Source: Ferroplasmaceae archaeon UBA567 (GTDB lineage Archaea; Thermoplasmatota; Thermoplasmata; Thermoplasmatales; Thermoplasmataceae). From it: 17,471 nucleotides of DNA. This document shows positions 6,945 to 14,580 of the stretch, piece by piece; the stretch's first letter is position 1; each line of letters begins with the position of its first letter. Position numbers and translations under genes: made by a program. The stretch is from NCBI GenBank assembly GCA_002505185.1, contig DAUP01000003.1:1-17471 (forward strand). Direction: 5' to 3'. The notes under the pieces are model-generated. The model did no database searches. It was not told the DNA's origin and worked only from the letters and a program-made list of their open reading frames with translations.

Positions 6945-7655
6945 TTATTTTATCCTGTTTATAGTCTGCCGCAGGATCCCCATGATCTTGAAGAATTCTG
7001 AATCCGTTATATTTGCCCTGGCTATTATGCGGTTAAGCATATTCATGAGTGTCTCTATTTCTGGTTCATTATAATCTATTTTCCCAAGAAGTTCTTCTAT
7101 CCTGCCGGAAAGGGTATCTATTTTATCCCGATCTATAATATCGTGAGTTATTGTGGCATTGCCTGAATAGTTATACTTGATCATTTCATAAAGTATTATG
7201 GCAACAGCATGTGATAAATTGTAGACAGGGTACTCCGGATTCCCTATAATTTTTATGAAGAAATTACACAGGCCAAGTTCTTCATAGTTTAAGCCATTAT
7301 CCTCCCTTCCAAATACCAGTGCAACTTTTTTCCCTTTCAGACCATTATTAGTCCAGAAATCTTCCGGACCGGTGGGGACACGGCGAAATTTTTCCCCAGA
7401 TTTGGAAATATCTGAAGTCCCGGCAATGATTTCAAAATCTTTTACTGCTTCTTTAAGAGTATTAAATGTCTTAGCATTTTCTAAAATATAGCGACCATGC
7501 ATGGATCTATACATGGCTTCTGTTTCTACAGGAGTTTTGACTATTCTAAGGTCGCTTATTCCGCTATTTGCCATTGATCTTGCAACAGCCCCTATATTTC
7601 CCTGATATTTGGGCTCAACAAGCACAACAGAGATAAATTTATCAAGTTCCAACAT
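6945..7655 (-). CDS. trmJ: TrmJ-like tRNA (Nm32) 2'-O-methyltransferase (SpoU/SPOUT family)
   Basis: This is a SAM-dependent ribose methyltransferase with a trefoil-knot fold. Archaeal TrmJ methylates cytidine 32 in the anticodon loop of several tRNAs. The three SpoU motifs are present: N20-I-G-A-V-A-R26-S-M (RNA binding and catalytic Arg), V-F-G-R-E-D-N-G-L at about 114-122, and N146-L-S-H-A-V-A-I-I-L-Y-E, which forms the knot and SAM site. N-P-E-Y-P-V-Y-N precedes motif 3 and is typical of TrmJ. The 236-residue length fits. Its ATG directly follows the stop codon of the FKBP gene (TAAATG), so the two are co-transcribed. TrmJ is preferred over TrmL or rRNA methylases on motif context; the target position is inferred. 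Confidence 0.85.
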   Translation of the reverse strand: MLELDKFISVVLVEPKYQGNIGAVARSMANSGISDLRIVKTPVETEAMYRSMHGRYILENAKTFNTLKEAVKDFEIIAGTSDISKSGEKFRRVPTGPEDFWTNNGLKGKKVALVFGREDNGLNYEELGLCNFFIKIIGNPEYPVYNLSHAVAIILYEMIKYNYSGNATITHDIIDRDKIDTLSGRIEELLGKIDYNEPEIETLMNMLNRIIARANITDSEFFKIMGILRQTINRIK

Positions 7656-8429
7656 TTACTGTGATTCTTTTACGTTGTCCTTGGGTTTTTCCTTGCTTTC
7701 TTCTGTTTTTTCTTCACTTTTTTCTACAGGAGCATTTTCTGTTTTTTCTTCACTTTTCTCTTCTTTCTTGTAAGTCTCCTTTATAACTATGTCCTTGCCA
7801 GGTATATATTTTCTTATATCATTTACGATTTTGTACTTGGCATCTATCCAGTTCACATCAAACTTTGCTTCTTCTGGAATCTGTATGCCAATAGAGTCGT
7901 TTTGAATTTTCACCACAAAATTCTCTGAATCAGAATAGTCCATGTCTATTATTGCATTTATTTTTCCTGCGAGGTCATCTATTACCTTAACAATCTGATA
8001 CTTATAATATAAGTCTTTTCCAGCCAGTTCATGATTATAGTCAATCAAGACTCTACCAGGAGTCACAGTAATAATTTTGCCTACTTTATTATTTATATTC
8101 ACTTCTTTTCCGATTTCCGGATTGATTTTATTCCTCTGGAATTCTCTCATGGGAACAACTTTGATATTTTTGTTGTCTCTCATACCATATGCATCCTTTG
8201 CCGGAACCACAACTTCGTATTCCTTGCCTATTTCTGCCTCCTTAAATGAATCGTTAATTTCTTTAAAAAGACCTTCTGTGCCTATAACAATAACAGCATT
8301 TTTATACTTCTTCTTGTCATCGAATATATTATCCTGTTTGGCTAAATCTTCCTTGCTGGTTGAAATTAATTTTTTTTCCTGTCCTGCTCTCATTTCGAAG
8401 CTTAGTTCTATGAAATCCCCATCATTCAT
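7656..8429 (-). CDS. FKBP-type peptidyl-prolyl cis-trans isomerase, long archaeal form
   Basis: This is a predicted prolyl isomerase/chaperone of the archaeal long FKBP type (SlyD-like). The FKBP half-domain occupies about residues 1-82 (G-D-F-I-E-L-S-F start; V-V-V-P-A-K-D-A-Y-G end). An insert-in-flap domain follows to about 137, closed by G-R-V-L-I-D-Y-N-H-E-L-A-G-K-D-L, the hallmark segment of this group. A C-terminal alpha/beta domain reaches about 220, and a highly charged Lys/Glu tail ends the protein. The tail contains K-S-E-E-K-T-E twice, matching a 36-base repeat in the DNA. ATG 8429 is chosen over TTG 8432 because GGTGAT lies five bases upstream. It is the first gene of an operon with trmJ. 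No signal peptide is present, so it is probably cytoplasmic. Confidence 0.9.
   Translation of the reverse strand: MNDGDFIELSFEMRAGQEKKLISTSKEDLAKQDNIFDDKKKYKNAVIVIGTEGLFKEINDSFKEAEIGKEYEVVVPAKDAYGMRDNKNIKVVPMREFQRNKINPEIGKEVNINNKVGKIITVTPGRVLIDYNHELAGKDLYYKYQIVKVIDDLAGKINAIIDMDYSDSENFVVKIQNDSIGIQIPEEAKFDVNWIDAKYKIVNDIRKYIPGKDIVIKETYKKEEKSEEKTENAPVEKSEEKTEESKEKPKDNVKESQ
7701..7757. repeat. Imperfect tandem repeat encoding the FKBP Lys/Glu tail
   Basis: TCTGTTTTTTCTTCACTTTT occurs at about 7703-7722 and again at about 7739-7757, a period of 36 bases (12 codons). It encodes two copies of K-S-E-E-K-T-E. The exact identity suggests recent duplication in a low-complexity coding tail. Confidence 0.6.
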
Positions 8430-8434
8430 CAATA

Positions 8435-8440
8435 ATCACC
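8435..8440 (-). promoter_or_regulatory. Shine-Dalgarno site of the FKBP gene
   Basis: GGTGAT on the minus strand lies five bases before ATG 8429 and decides the start over the in-frame TTG at 8432. Confidence 0.6.
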
Positions 8441-8470
8441 GATAATTTACTGTATGGAATTATTAATTTC

Positions 8471-8482
8471 TATTTATATTTA
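8471..8482 (-). promoter_or_regulatory. TATA box of the FKBP-trmJ operon
   Basis: The minus strand reads AATAAATATAAATA here. It predicts a start near 8451, giving a leader of about 22 bases that carries the GGTGAT ribosome-binding site. Confidence 0.4.
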
Positions 8483-8512
8483 TTGAAAATAGGGATATTG
8501 AATACTGTGACC

Positions 8513-8567
8513 ATGAAAATATCTATAATTTCATAAAATTTAAAATACTTTCATATATTGTATGAAT
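8513..8567. promoter_or_regulatory. Clustered TTTCAT/ATGAAA half-sites around the ALDH promoter
   Basis: ATGAAA (8513-8518) faces TTTCAT (8529-8534). TTTCAT recurs at 8549-8554 and faces ATGAAT (8562-8567), forming the perfect inverted repeat TTCATA-TATTG-TATGAA at 8550-8566. The likely TATA element AAATTTAAAATA lies between the two pairs at about 8536-8547. The layout suggests two operator dyads for a homodimeric regulator flanking the TATA box; no regulator family can be named. Confidence 0.4.
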
Positions 8568-8575
8568 GATTTATT

Positions 8576-10057
8576 ATGAAAATATATATCAACGGAATTT
8601 GGAAAGAGTCTTCCAACAGTAGCACCCTGAATAAATACAATCCCAGCACAGGTGAGGTCATAGACACATTCCCTGCAGCCACAAAGGATGATGTGGATGA
8701 AGCCATGGACGCTTCTGAATCTGCTTTTCTATCATGGTCCGATCTGGGTACTGCTGAAAGGGCAAAGATTCTCTTTAAGGCAGAAGAGTTAATAATACAG
8801 AAAAGAGGGGAACTTGAAAACCTGCTTACACTGGAAGTTGGAAAAATCAAAAGGGAAGCAGTAGATGAGGTTAATGGCGTTATTGACCAGATACAATACT
8901 ATGCCGAATTTGAAAGAAAGCTGACAGGGGACATAGTGGAAGGGTCGAATTCAAAGAGAAAAATCTTCCAGTATAAGGTTCCATATGGTATAGTAGTTGC
9001 AATAACCCCGTGGAATTTTCCTGCCGCAATGGTAGTTAGAAAGTTAGCACCGGCACTGCTGACAGGAAATACTGTGATACTGAAACCAAGTTCTGATACG
9101 CCACTCACCGCCCAATGGATAGTCAATAAATTCATAGAGGCTGGAATTCCTAAAGGTGTTTTGAATTTTGTGACTGGCCGGGGATCTGAAATAGGAGATT
9201 ATATAGTAAACCACAGGAAGGTTGGGCTCGTAACCATGACTGGCTCAACGTCTATTGGCCAGAGAATAATGCAGAATGCATCTTCCAATATGGCGAAACT
9301 GATTCTAGAGCTTGGCGGAAAAGCACCGTTCATGGTATGGAAAGATGCTGACATAACAAGGGCATTGAAAAGCCTTGTGTGGGCTAAGTATCTGAACGTT
9401 GGGCAATCGTGCATAGCAGCTGAGAGATTATATATACATGAGGAAATATATGATAAATTCATGTCAAAGTTCTTAGCCGTCACAAAGAAATTGAAACTGG
9501 GAAATCCAGAAACATCGGATGTTGGTCCTCTAATAAACAAAGCGGCTCTTTCCGGAATGGCCAAAACCGTAGATAGTGCCAGAGATTCAGGATATAAAAT
9601 ACTGACAGGGGGCAGTGCAGCTAATCTCCAGGGAAAATATAAAAATGGATATTTCTTTGAGCCAACGATAATAGAAAATGTTGATCAGAATTCCAGCCTG
9701 TTCCAGGATGAAATATTCGGGCCCATAATAGGCACAGAAAAGGTTTCAGGCATAGAAGAGCTTTATACCAAGGCTAATGATTCAAAATTCGGGCTGGCAT
9801 CTTACCTCTTTACAGAGGATCCAGAACTTATGCTGGATGCTTCGGAAAAGATCAGATTCGGGGAACTTTACATAAACATGCCAGGCCCTGAAGCATCACA
9901 GGGATACCATACAGGATTTAGACTGACAGGCCAGGCCGGCGAAGGCAGCAAATACGGTATAAATGAATATCTTCAATTAAAGAATGTATACGTTGATTAC
10001 TCAAAGAAGCCTTTGTACATAAATACCATAAACAACAGCCTTTTTGATGATTTATAA
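8576..10057 (+). CDS. NAD(P)-dependent aldehyde dehydrogenase, probably glyceraldehyde dehydrogenase
   Basis: This is a full-length 493-residue ALDH-superfamily enzyme. Catalytic elements are complete: T-P-W-N147-F-P, K170 in L-K-P-S-S-D (cofactor binding), the general base E245 in L-E-L-G-G-K, and nucleophile C279 in N-V-G-Q-S-C-I. E-I-F-G-P, near residue 380, holds the Glu that binds nicotinamide ribose. Ser (not Glu) at the adenosine-binding stretch after Lys170 is compatible with NADP use. In Thermoplasmatales, enzymes of this type oxidise D-glyceraldehyde to D-glycerate in the non-phosphorylative Entner-Doudoroff pathway; assignment here is by context and group, and succinate-semialdehyde or other aldehydes remain possible. 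It faces pyruvate kinase, another lower-pathway enzyme, with only two bases between stop codons. The promoter has clustered half-sites, hinting at regulated expression. Confidence 0.85.
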   Translation: MKIYINGIWKESSNSSTLNKYNPSTGEVIDTFPAATKDDVDEAMDASESAFLSWSDLGTAERAKILFKAEELIIQKRGELENLLTLEVGKIKREAVDEVNGVIDQIQYYAEFERKLTGDIVEGSNSKRKIFQYKVPYGIVVAITPWNFPAAMVVRKLAPALLTGNTVILKPSSDTPLTAQWIVNKFIEAGIPKGVLNFVTGRGSEIGDYIVNHRKVGLVTMTGSTSIGQRIMQNASSNMAKLILELGGKAPFMVWKDADITRALKSLVWAKYLNVGQSCIAAERLYIHEEIYDKFMSKFLAVTKKLKLGNPETSDVGPLINKAALSGMAKTVDSARDSGYKILTGGSAANLQGKYKNGYFFEPTIIENVDQNSSLFQDEIFGPIIGTEKVSGIEELYTKANDSKFGLASYLFTEDPELMLDASEKIRFGELYINMPGPEASQGYHTGFRLTGQAGEGSKYGINEYLQLKNVYVDYSKKPLYINTINNSLFDDL

Positions 10058-10064
10058 ATTTATA
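10053..10064. repeat. Perfect palindrome containing both convergent stop codons
   Basis: TATAAATTTATA is a perfect 12-base palindrome. It contains the ALDH stop TAA (10055-10057) and, symmetrically, the pyruvate kinase stop TAA (10062-10060 on the minus strand). Confidence 0.6.
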
Positions 10065-11739
10065 TTCCTGTAATAATGCCTGTATCAGCATCAATGCTGA
10101 TTGTGATATTTTTATCTATCTTTTCTACAAGTTCTGCATTATACACAAGAGTTTTTCCTAAATCAAGGAATTTATCTATTATCCTGTTTGTAACATCTGA
10201 TTTAATTATAATAGCCTTATATTTTGAATAATCAATTGTGTTTTCGTATTTATCCAGCAATATGATGTTTCCGTTTTCAGGTATATCGGGATCCACTTTT
10301 CCTGTGACACTGGTTCCTGCAGGATATCCTCTGCCCATGAAGCGACCAATGGAAAGCACCCGTATATTATTGGTTCCACCCAGATAGAGTGAGGGTGACC
10401 CAGAGACTACTATTGTTTTCTCTCCCGGTTGCAGGAATCCCAGCGGTGCAATTTTATTTATTATTTCATAAATATCCTCTTTCTGTGCATACTCATGAGG
10501 CAGTATAACCGGCACAACACCTTTCATAAGGTTTATGGACCTTGCAACCCATTCAGACTGTACAACTGCATAAATATCATTAACCGGCCTTATTGCCGAT
10601 ATTATTTTTGCTGTGTGCCCGGATCTCGTCAATGCAACAATTGAACTCACATCAATGGTACTTGACATAATTTTTACACCCTTTGCCACGGAAAATGCTA
10701 TGGGATCTACCATGAAATTTTCTGGTTCAGGGAAGGATAGTGATTGGGACTCCACATACTTGGAAATCTCATAAAGGTATGTTACAGCTTCCACCGGATA
10801 TTTTCCCATTGCAGTCTCCTCTGAGAGCATTACTGCGTCCGTATCGTCCAGTATTGCATTTGTTACATCAGATACCTCTGCCCTTGTAGGTGAATCTAAA
10901 TTTACCATGGATTCAAGCATCTGTGTTGCAACTATGGTAGGCACTGCATATTTATGTGATATTTTTATAATCCTCTTCTGCGCCATGGCAACCTCCTTCA
11001 GTGGAAGTTCAACGCCTAGATCCCCTCTTGCAACCATGATAAAATCAGAAGCTTTTACAATAGATTCCAGGTTGTCATATCCACTCTTTGTTTCTATCTT
11101 GCTTATGATGTCACCGCGGCCGTTTCTATCATATATATAATCCTGCAGTTCGTATACATTTTCCCTGGATTGAACAAAGGAAAGGGCATAGAAATTTATA
11201 TCATTCTTCAGGCTTTCCTCTATGAACATTTTGTCCCGATCCGTAAGAATTCCTAATTCGATGTATTTACCTGGAATGTTTACCCTTGACCTGTCATGCA
11301 GTGTTCCATTATCCATTGCCTGTGCCATTATTATCCCATTGCCTATTGATTCCACGTTGAATCTTACCCTTCCATCGTTTATGGCTATTAAAGTATCCTT
11401 GTCAATATAATCAGAAATTTTGTAATTTATGGATATGTCGGATTTAATCCCGGGACTGTCGGAAATCTGGTATATTTTTCCAGCCACTATGTTTAAAATT
11501 CCATCCTGAAACTGACCGGTTCTCAGTTCAGGACCTTTCAGATCTACCATTATTCCAAGTTTTTTATTGTGCTCTTTATTGATTCTATAGACGAGGCGGC
11601 TAACATCTGTGATATAGCCAGGTTCAATATGCGCTGTATTGATCCTGATTGTGGCCAGGCCCTTGTCGGCCATTTTTATAATGGTTGATTCGTCAAAACT
11701 TGCAGGGCCTATTGTGGCAACTATCTTAGTTTTTGTCAT
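10060..11739 (-). CDS. pyk: Pyruvate kinase with divergent C-terminal extension
   Basis: This 559-residue enzyme converts PEP and ADP to pyruvate and ATP. The N-terminal K-I-V-A-T-I-G-P-A-S is classical. V-D66-L-K-G-P-E-L-R-T-G and the active-site S-K214-I-E216 are present, as are V-A-R-G-D240-L-G-V-E (Mg2+ ligand) and V-A-T272-Q-M-L-E-S-M, then S-P-T-R-A-E-V-S-D-V and M-L-S-E-E-T-A. Two monovalent-cation-site positions differ from muscle enzyme: R-I-N-T-A36-H replaces N-F-S-H, and D66 is followed by Leu instead of Thr. From about residue 475 there is an extra domain, starting A-G-T-S-V-T-G-K and ending D-A-D-T-G-I-I-T-G, that resembles the PEP-utiliser mobile domain of Bacillus-type enzymes but lacks its T-S-H-A core. 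The ATG has a TATA box about 23 bases upstream and no ribosome-binding site. Confidence 0.95.
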   Translation of the reverse strand: MTKTKIVATIGPASFDESTIIKMADKGLATIRINTAHIEPGYITDVSRLVYRINKEHNKKLGIMVDLKGPELRTGQFQDGILNIVAGKIYQISDSPGIKSDISINYKISDYIDKDTLIAINDGRVRFNVESIGNGIIMAQAMDNGTLHDRSRVNIPGKYIELGILTDRDKMFIEESLKNDINFYALSFVQSRENVYELQDYIYDRNGRGDIISKIETKSGYDNLESIVKASDFIMVARGDLGVELPLKEVAMAQKRIIKISHKYAVPTIVATQMLESMVNLDSPTRAEVSDVTNAILDDTDAVMLSEETAMGKYPVEAVTYLYEISKYVESQSLSFPEPENFMVDPIAFSVAKGVKIMSSTIDVSSIVALTRSGHTAKIISAIRPVNDIYAVVQSEWVARSINLMKGVVPVILPHEYAQKEDIYEIINKIAPLGFLQPGEKTIVVSGSPSLYLGGTNNIRVLSIGRFMGRGYPAGTSVTGKVDPDIPENGNIILLDKYENTIDYSKYKAIIIKSDVTNRIIDKFLDLGKTLVYNAELVEKIDKNITISIDADTGIITGI

Positions 11740-11756
11740 AAAAATGGATAATTCAG

Positions 11757-11766
11757 AATATAATAA
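11757..11766 (-). promoter_or_regulatory. TATA box of pyruvate kinase
   Basis: The minus strand reads CTTATTATAT here, centred about 23 bases before the pyk ATG at 11739. It lies in the 53-base gap behind argS and predicts a separate leaderless transcript. Confidence 0.45.
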
Positions 11767-11792
11767 GCTTATTGGTAGGATTATTATTCATA

Positions 11793-13421
11793 TTATATCT
11801 TTTCCAGAAGCTGAATTCCTACAAGTTCTGCACTGTCCTCCATAATCTTTTTGAATACCTCTACTATTTTTATCCTTTTCTGCTCCTCTTCAGTGCCTAC
11901 TATTGGACAGTTCAGGTAAAAATCATTGAAAGATTTTACAAGGTAAAGCATGTACCCTGCCATAATATCTGCCCTGAGAAAGTCCACAGAATTCTGTATA
12001 TAATATGGATAAAAATATATTGCCTTGATGAGATTTTTTTCATATTCATTGTATTCTACTGAGGATTTTCCGCTTTTCCCCGAGCGAGAGATAAGGCTGC
12101 ATGCCCTGGCATAGGCATACATTATGTATGGAGCAGAATCTCCCTCAAAATTAAGTGCTTCTTCCCACCTGAATGTTAAGGGCTTGTTTGCATTTATTTT
12201 TACGATATTAAATCGGATTGACGATGCTGCTATTGCCCGGCTTATCCTATCAATTTCGTCTTTTCCATAATCCGGCCTTTTTTCCTTTATTATACTGACA
12301 GATTCCTCAACGGTTTTTTCATATAGATCGTTCACCGTTATAATATTGCCCTTTCTTGTGGACATTTTTCCTGTATCCAGAGAAACAAAGCCATAGAACA
12401 GGTAATCGATTCTTGAGGGAAAATCTAGAAATTTATGAAGAACGTAGTCAAGGTTTTTTACATGGTCCTTATGGTCTTCTCCAAGAACGTCTATGATCCA
12501 GTCGAAATTTTCTGATTTAAACATGTGATATACAAGGTCCCTGGCAAAATATAGGGATGTGCCGTCCTGCCTTGTCAGAAATATTTTTTTGTCACCTATT
12601 TCTATATATTTTGCTTTTCCCTCTGATTTCAGGTTATCAGAAAGTGAATTGATAAGTTCATTAACATTGCCGTACATTATAAAATTTGATTCCCAAACAT
12701 ATGTTGAAATATGGATGCCGAGTTTTTCCAGAGAATCTGTTATGGATTGCAAAACAATAGATGCTGTTTTCTGTATTTCCTTTATTAGCTGGCTGTCCCC
12801 GTTTTCGTACCTTTCATCTAATGCCTGTACCTCTTTTTTGATATCGGGGTCTTTTTCAATGTTTGTGTAGATCTTCTGGTAACCGTCCAGAAGATTTTCC
12901 ACAGTCATCTCCTCATCCCTATGATATTTTATATGTCCCAGATATAATGATATCACCTGTTTCCCGGAATCATTCACAAAGTACTGTGTGCATGACCTTG
13001 TGCCGTATCTGTTAATTATCCTGTAAATGGAGTCTCCTATTATTGAATTTCTTATTCTGCCCACATGTATTGGTCCGGTAGGATTTGAACTTGTATGTTC
13101 TATAAGCGCCTTGGAGGTATCCTGAAAAACGTTGGGGTACATGCCAAAGGTTTCAAGGGAATTGTCTATAGTATCAAGCATTTTTTCCGCCCTGATATAA
13201 AAATTTATGTAGTTTCCCTGCAATTCTATTTTATCTATGAAGTCCTTGCCCATAATTGATTTGATTTTAGAATAAACCTCCTCTCTGTTTTCCTTAAATT
13301 TGAATATTTTAAGTGTAAAATCACCGAAATTGCCATTTATGTCCATGTCATTGTCCTGTATACTGTATATTTTTTTAATTTCATCCAGTATAATTTTTCT
13401 GTAATCGTCAAAAAGAAGCAT
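11793..13421 (-). CDS. argS: Arginyl-tRNA synthetase
   Basis: This class I synthetase charges tRNA-Arg. Its 542 residues are on the short side for the family but all domains are visible. An N-terminal Add1 tRNA-binding domain covers about 1-105. The catalytic domain opens with E-H-T-S-S-N-P-T-G-P-I-H119-V-G-R122, the ArgS form of the HIGH motif. G-K-M-S-T-R-K-G-N at about 351-359 is the KMSKS equivalent. The C-terminal DALR anticodon-binding domain starts around residue 430 after the N-F-E-G-D-S-A-P-Y-I-M-Y-A-Y-A-R segment that is typical of ArgS. ATG 13421 has no ribosome-binding site but a TATA-like element about 26 bases upstream. It is divergent from the shikimate operon, sharing a promoter region of about 100 bases. 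Confidence 0.96.
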   Translation of the reverse strand: MLLFDDYRKIILDEIKKIYSIQDNDMDINGNFGDFTLKIFKFKENREEVYSKIKSIMGKDFIDKIELQGNYINFYIRAEKMLDTIDNSLETFGMYPNVFQDTSKALIEHTSSNPTGPIHVGRIRNSIIGDSIYRIINRYGTRSCTQYFVNDSGKQVISLYLGHIKYHRDEEMTVENLLDGYQKIYTNIEKDPDIKKEVQALDERYENGDSQLIKEIQKTASIVLQSITDSLEKLGIHISTYVWESNFIMYGNVNELINSLSDNLKSEGKAKYIEIGDKKIFLTRQDGTSLYFARDLVYHMFKSENFDWIIDVLGEDHKDHVKNLDYVLHKFLDFPSRIDYLFYGFVSLDTGKMSTRKGNIITVNDLYEKTVEESVSIIKEKRPDYGKDEIDRISRAIAASSIRFNIVKINANKPLTFRWEEALNFEGDSAPYIMYAYARACSLISRSGKSGKSSVEYNEYEKNLIKAIYFYPYYIQNSVDFLRADIMAGYMLYLVKSFNDFYLNCPIVGTEEEQKRIKIVEVFKKIMEDSAELVGIQLLEKI

Positions 13422-13442
13422 TATTGGTAATAAATTATATGT

Positions 13443-13452
13443 AATTATATTT
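13443..13452 (-). promoter_or_regulatory. TATA box of argS
   Basis: The minus strand reads AAATATAATT, centred about 26 bases before ATG 13421, in the divergent argS/aroB promoter region. It predicts a leaderless argS mRNA. Confidence 0.4.
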
Positions 13453-13492
13453 TTTTATATTGTGTATAGTACAGGCATCATGAAATCGATTG

Positions 13493-13504
13493 TTAAATAT
13501 AATA
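13493..13504 (+). promoter_or_regulatory. TATA box of the shikimate operon
   Basis: TTAAATATAATA is centred about 24 bases before the ATG at 13522. It supports that ATG as the aroB start with leaderless transcription, and lies inside the longer reading frame that would begin at GTG 13462. Confidence 0.45.
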
Positions 13505-13521
13505 CCTTGACATTATTACTC

Positions 13522-14580
13522 ATGGAGAAGCTGGAAAAGTCCATAAATGGCAAAAACATAAAAATATACATAGGATCGGGACTGGAAAATGAGATTAACA
13601 GCTCTATGGAAAAATACATGAAAAATGTCTCCTTTGTAAGTTATGCCCTGAAACAGCTATATAAAAAGAAAATCAATGCCATATCCTCATTCAAATACTT
13701 TCTCAGGGATGGTGAAGCATCCAAATCAACGAAGTATTTCAATATTATTGTAAGAAAATTAATAAGCATGGAAATTGAGCGCAATAATTCCATATCCTAT
13801 ATTGGGGGTGGCACTCTTGGAGACCTTATCGGATATTCTGCATCTGTATATAAAAGAGGCATTCATCTTATAGGTGTTCCAACAACCCTTCTCGCACAGG
13901 TAGACAGCTCCATCGGGGGTAAAAATGCAATAAATTTCATGAATCTTAAAAATGCTATAGGGACATTCTATAATCCTGATGTGGTATTTGATGATGTGGA
14001 TTTCCTGGTTGAATCAGATCCTACTATCTTACGGGATGGCATAGCCGAAGCCATAAAAATGGCCCTGGTCAGGGACGGATCATTCTTCGACTATTTTCTC
14101 AGGAATAACATAGATTCGGTTCACAATGCTGAAAGCCTTGAACATATAATATCAAGGAGCGTAAAAATAAAGCTGGATGTGGTCTCTGAGGATTTTTATG
14201 ATACAAAAAAGGTACGTTATCTCCTTAATTTCGGGCATTCAATAGGACATGCCCTTGAATCCTATACCGGAAACAGGATATCACACGGAACTGCAGTTGC
14301 AAATGGAATGATACTGGAAAGTTATATAGCTTACAAATCCGGATTTTCACAGCCCTTTCATGATATAATTAGGACCGCTGTATCCGCCTATGGCATTCCA
14401 TTAATAGATTTCAGGGATATTGAAACAGATCAACTCTTATCATACATAAAAAACGACAAAAAGGTGCAGGGGGGAAAACTCAATATGGTGATGTTGAATG
14501 GTTCAGGCAGGGCAGAAATTGGTGAGATAGAATTCTCGCAGCTCAGGCGCTACATTAATATTTACAGGGATAACCTATGA
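13522..14580 (+). CDS. aroB: 3-dehydroquinate synthase
   Basis: This enzyme makes 3-dehydroquinate from DAHP, the second step of the canonical shikimate pathway, using NAD+ and a divalent metal. From ATG 13522 it is 352 residues. It shows the NAD-binding G-G-G-T-L-G-D-L (about 95-102), P-T-T-L-L-A-Q-V-D-S-S-I-G-G-K (120-134), and metal ligands E176 (G-I-A-E-A), H239 (N-F-G-H-S-I-G-H) and H255 (S-H-G-T-A-V). The chosen start has a TATA box 24 bases upstream; ATG 13480 or GTG 13462 would add 14 or 20 residues lacking family similarity. Its last codons overlap aroE by ATGA. Many archaea lack this enzyme and use the unrelated DHQ synthase II, so this organism should also make DAHP. Confidence 0.94.
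   Translation: MEKLEKSINGKNIKIYIGSGLENEINSSMEKYMKNVSFVSYALKQLYKKKINAISSFKYFLRDGEASKSTKYFNIIVRKLISMEIERNNSISYIGGGTLGDLIGYSASVYKRGIHLIGVPTTLLAQVDSSIGGKNAINFMNLKNAIGTFYNPDVVFDDVDFLVESDPTILRDGIAEAIKMALVRDGSFFDYFLRNNIDSVHNAESLEHIISRSVKIKLDVVSEDFYDTKKVRYLLNFGHSIGHALESYTGNRISHGTAVANGMILESYIAYKSGFSQPFHDIIRTAVSAYGIPLIDFRDIETDQLLSYIKNDKKVQGGKLNMVMLNGSGRAEIGEIEFSQLRRYINIYRDNL

Noticed and set aside
8077..8445. 122-residue plus-strand open frame
   Set aside because: It is the complement of the FKBP coding region and has no independent signals.
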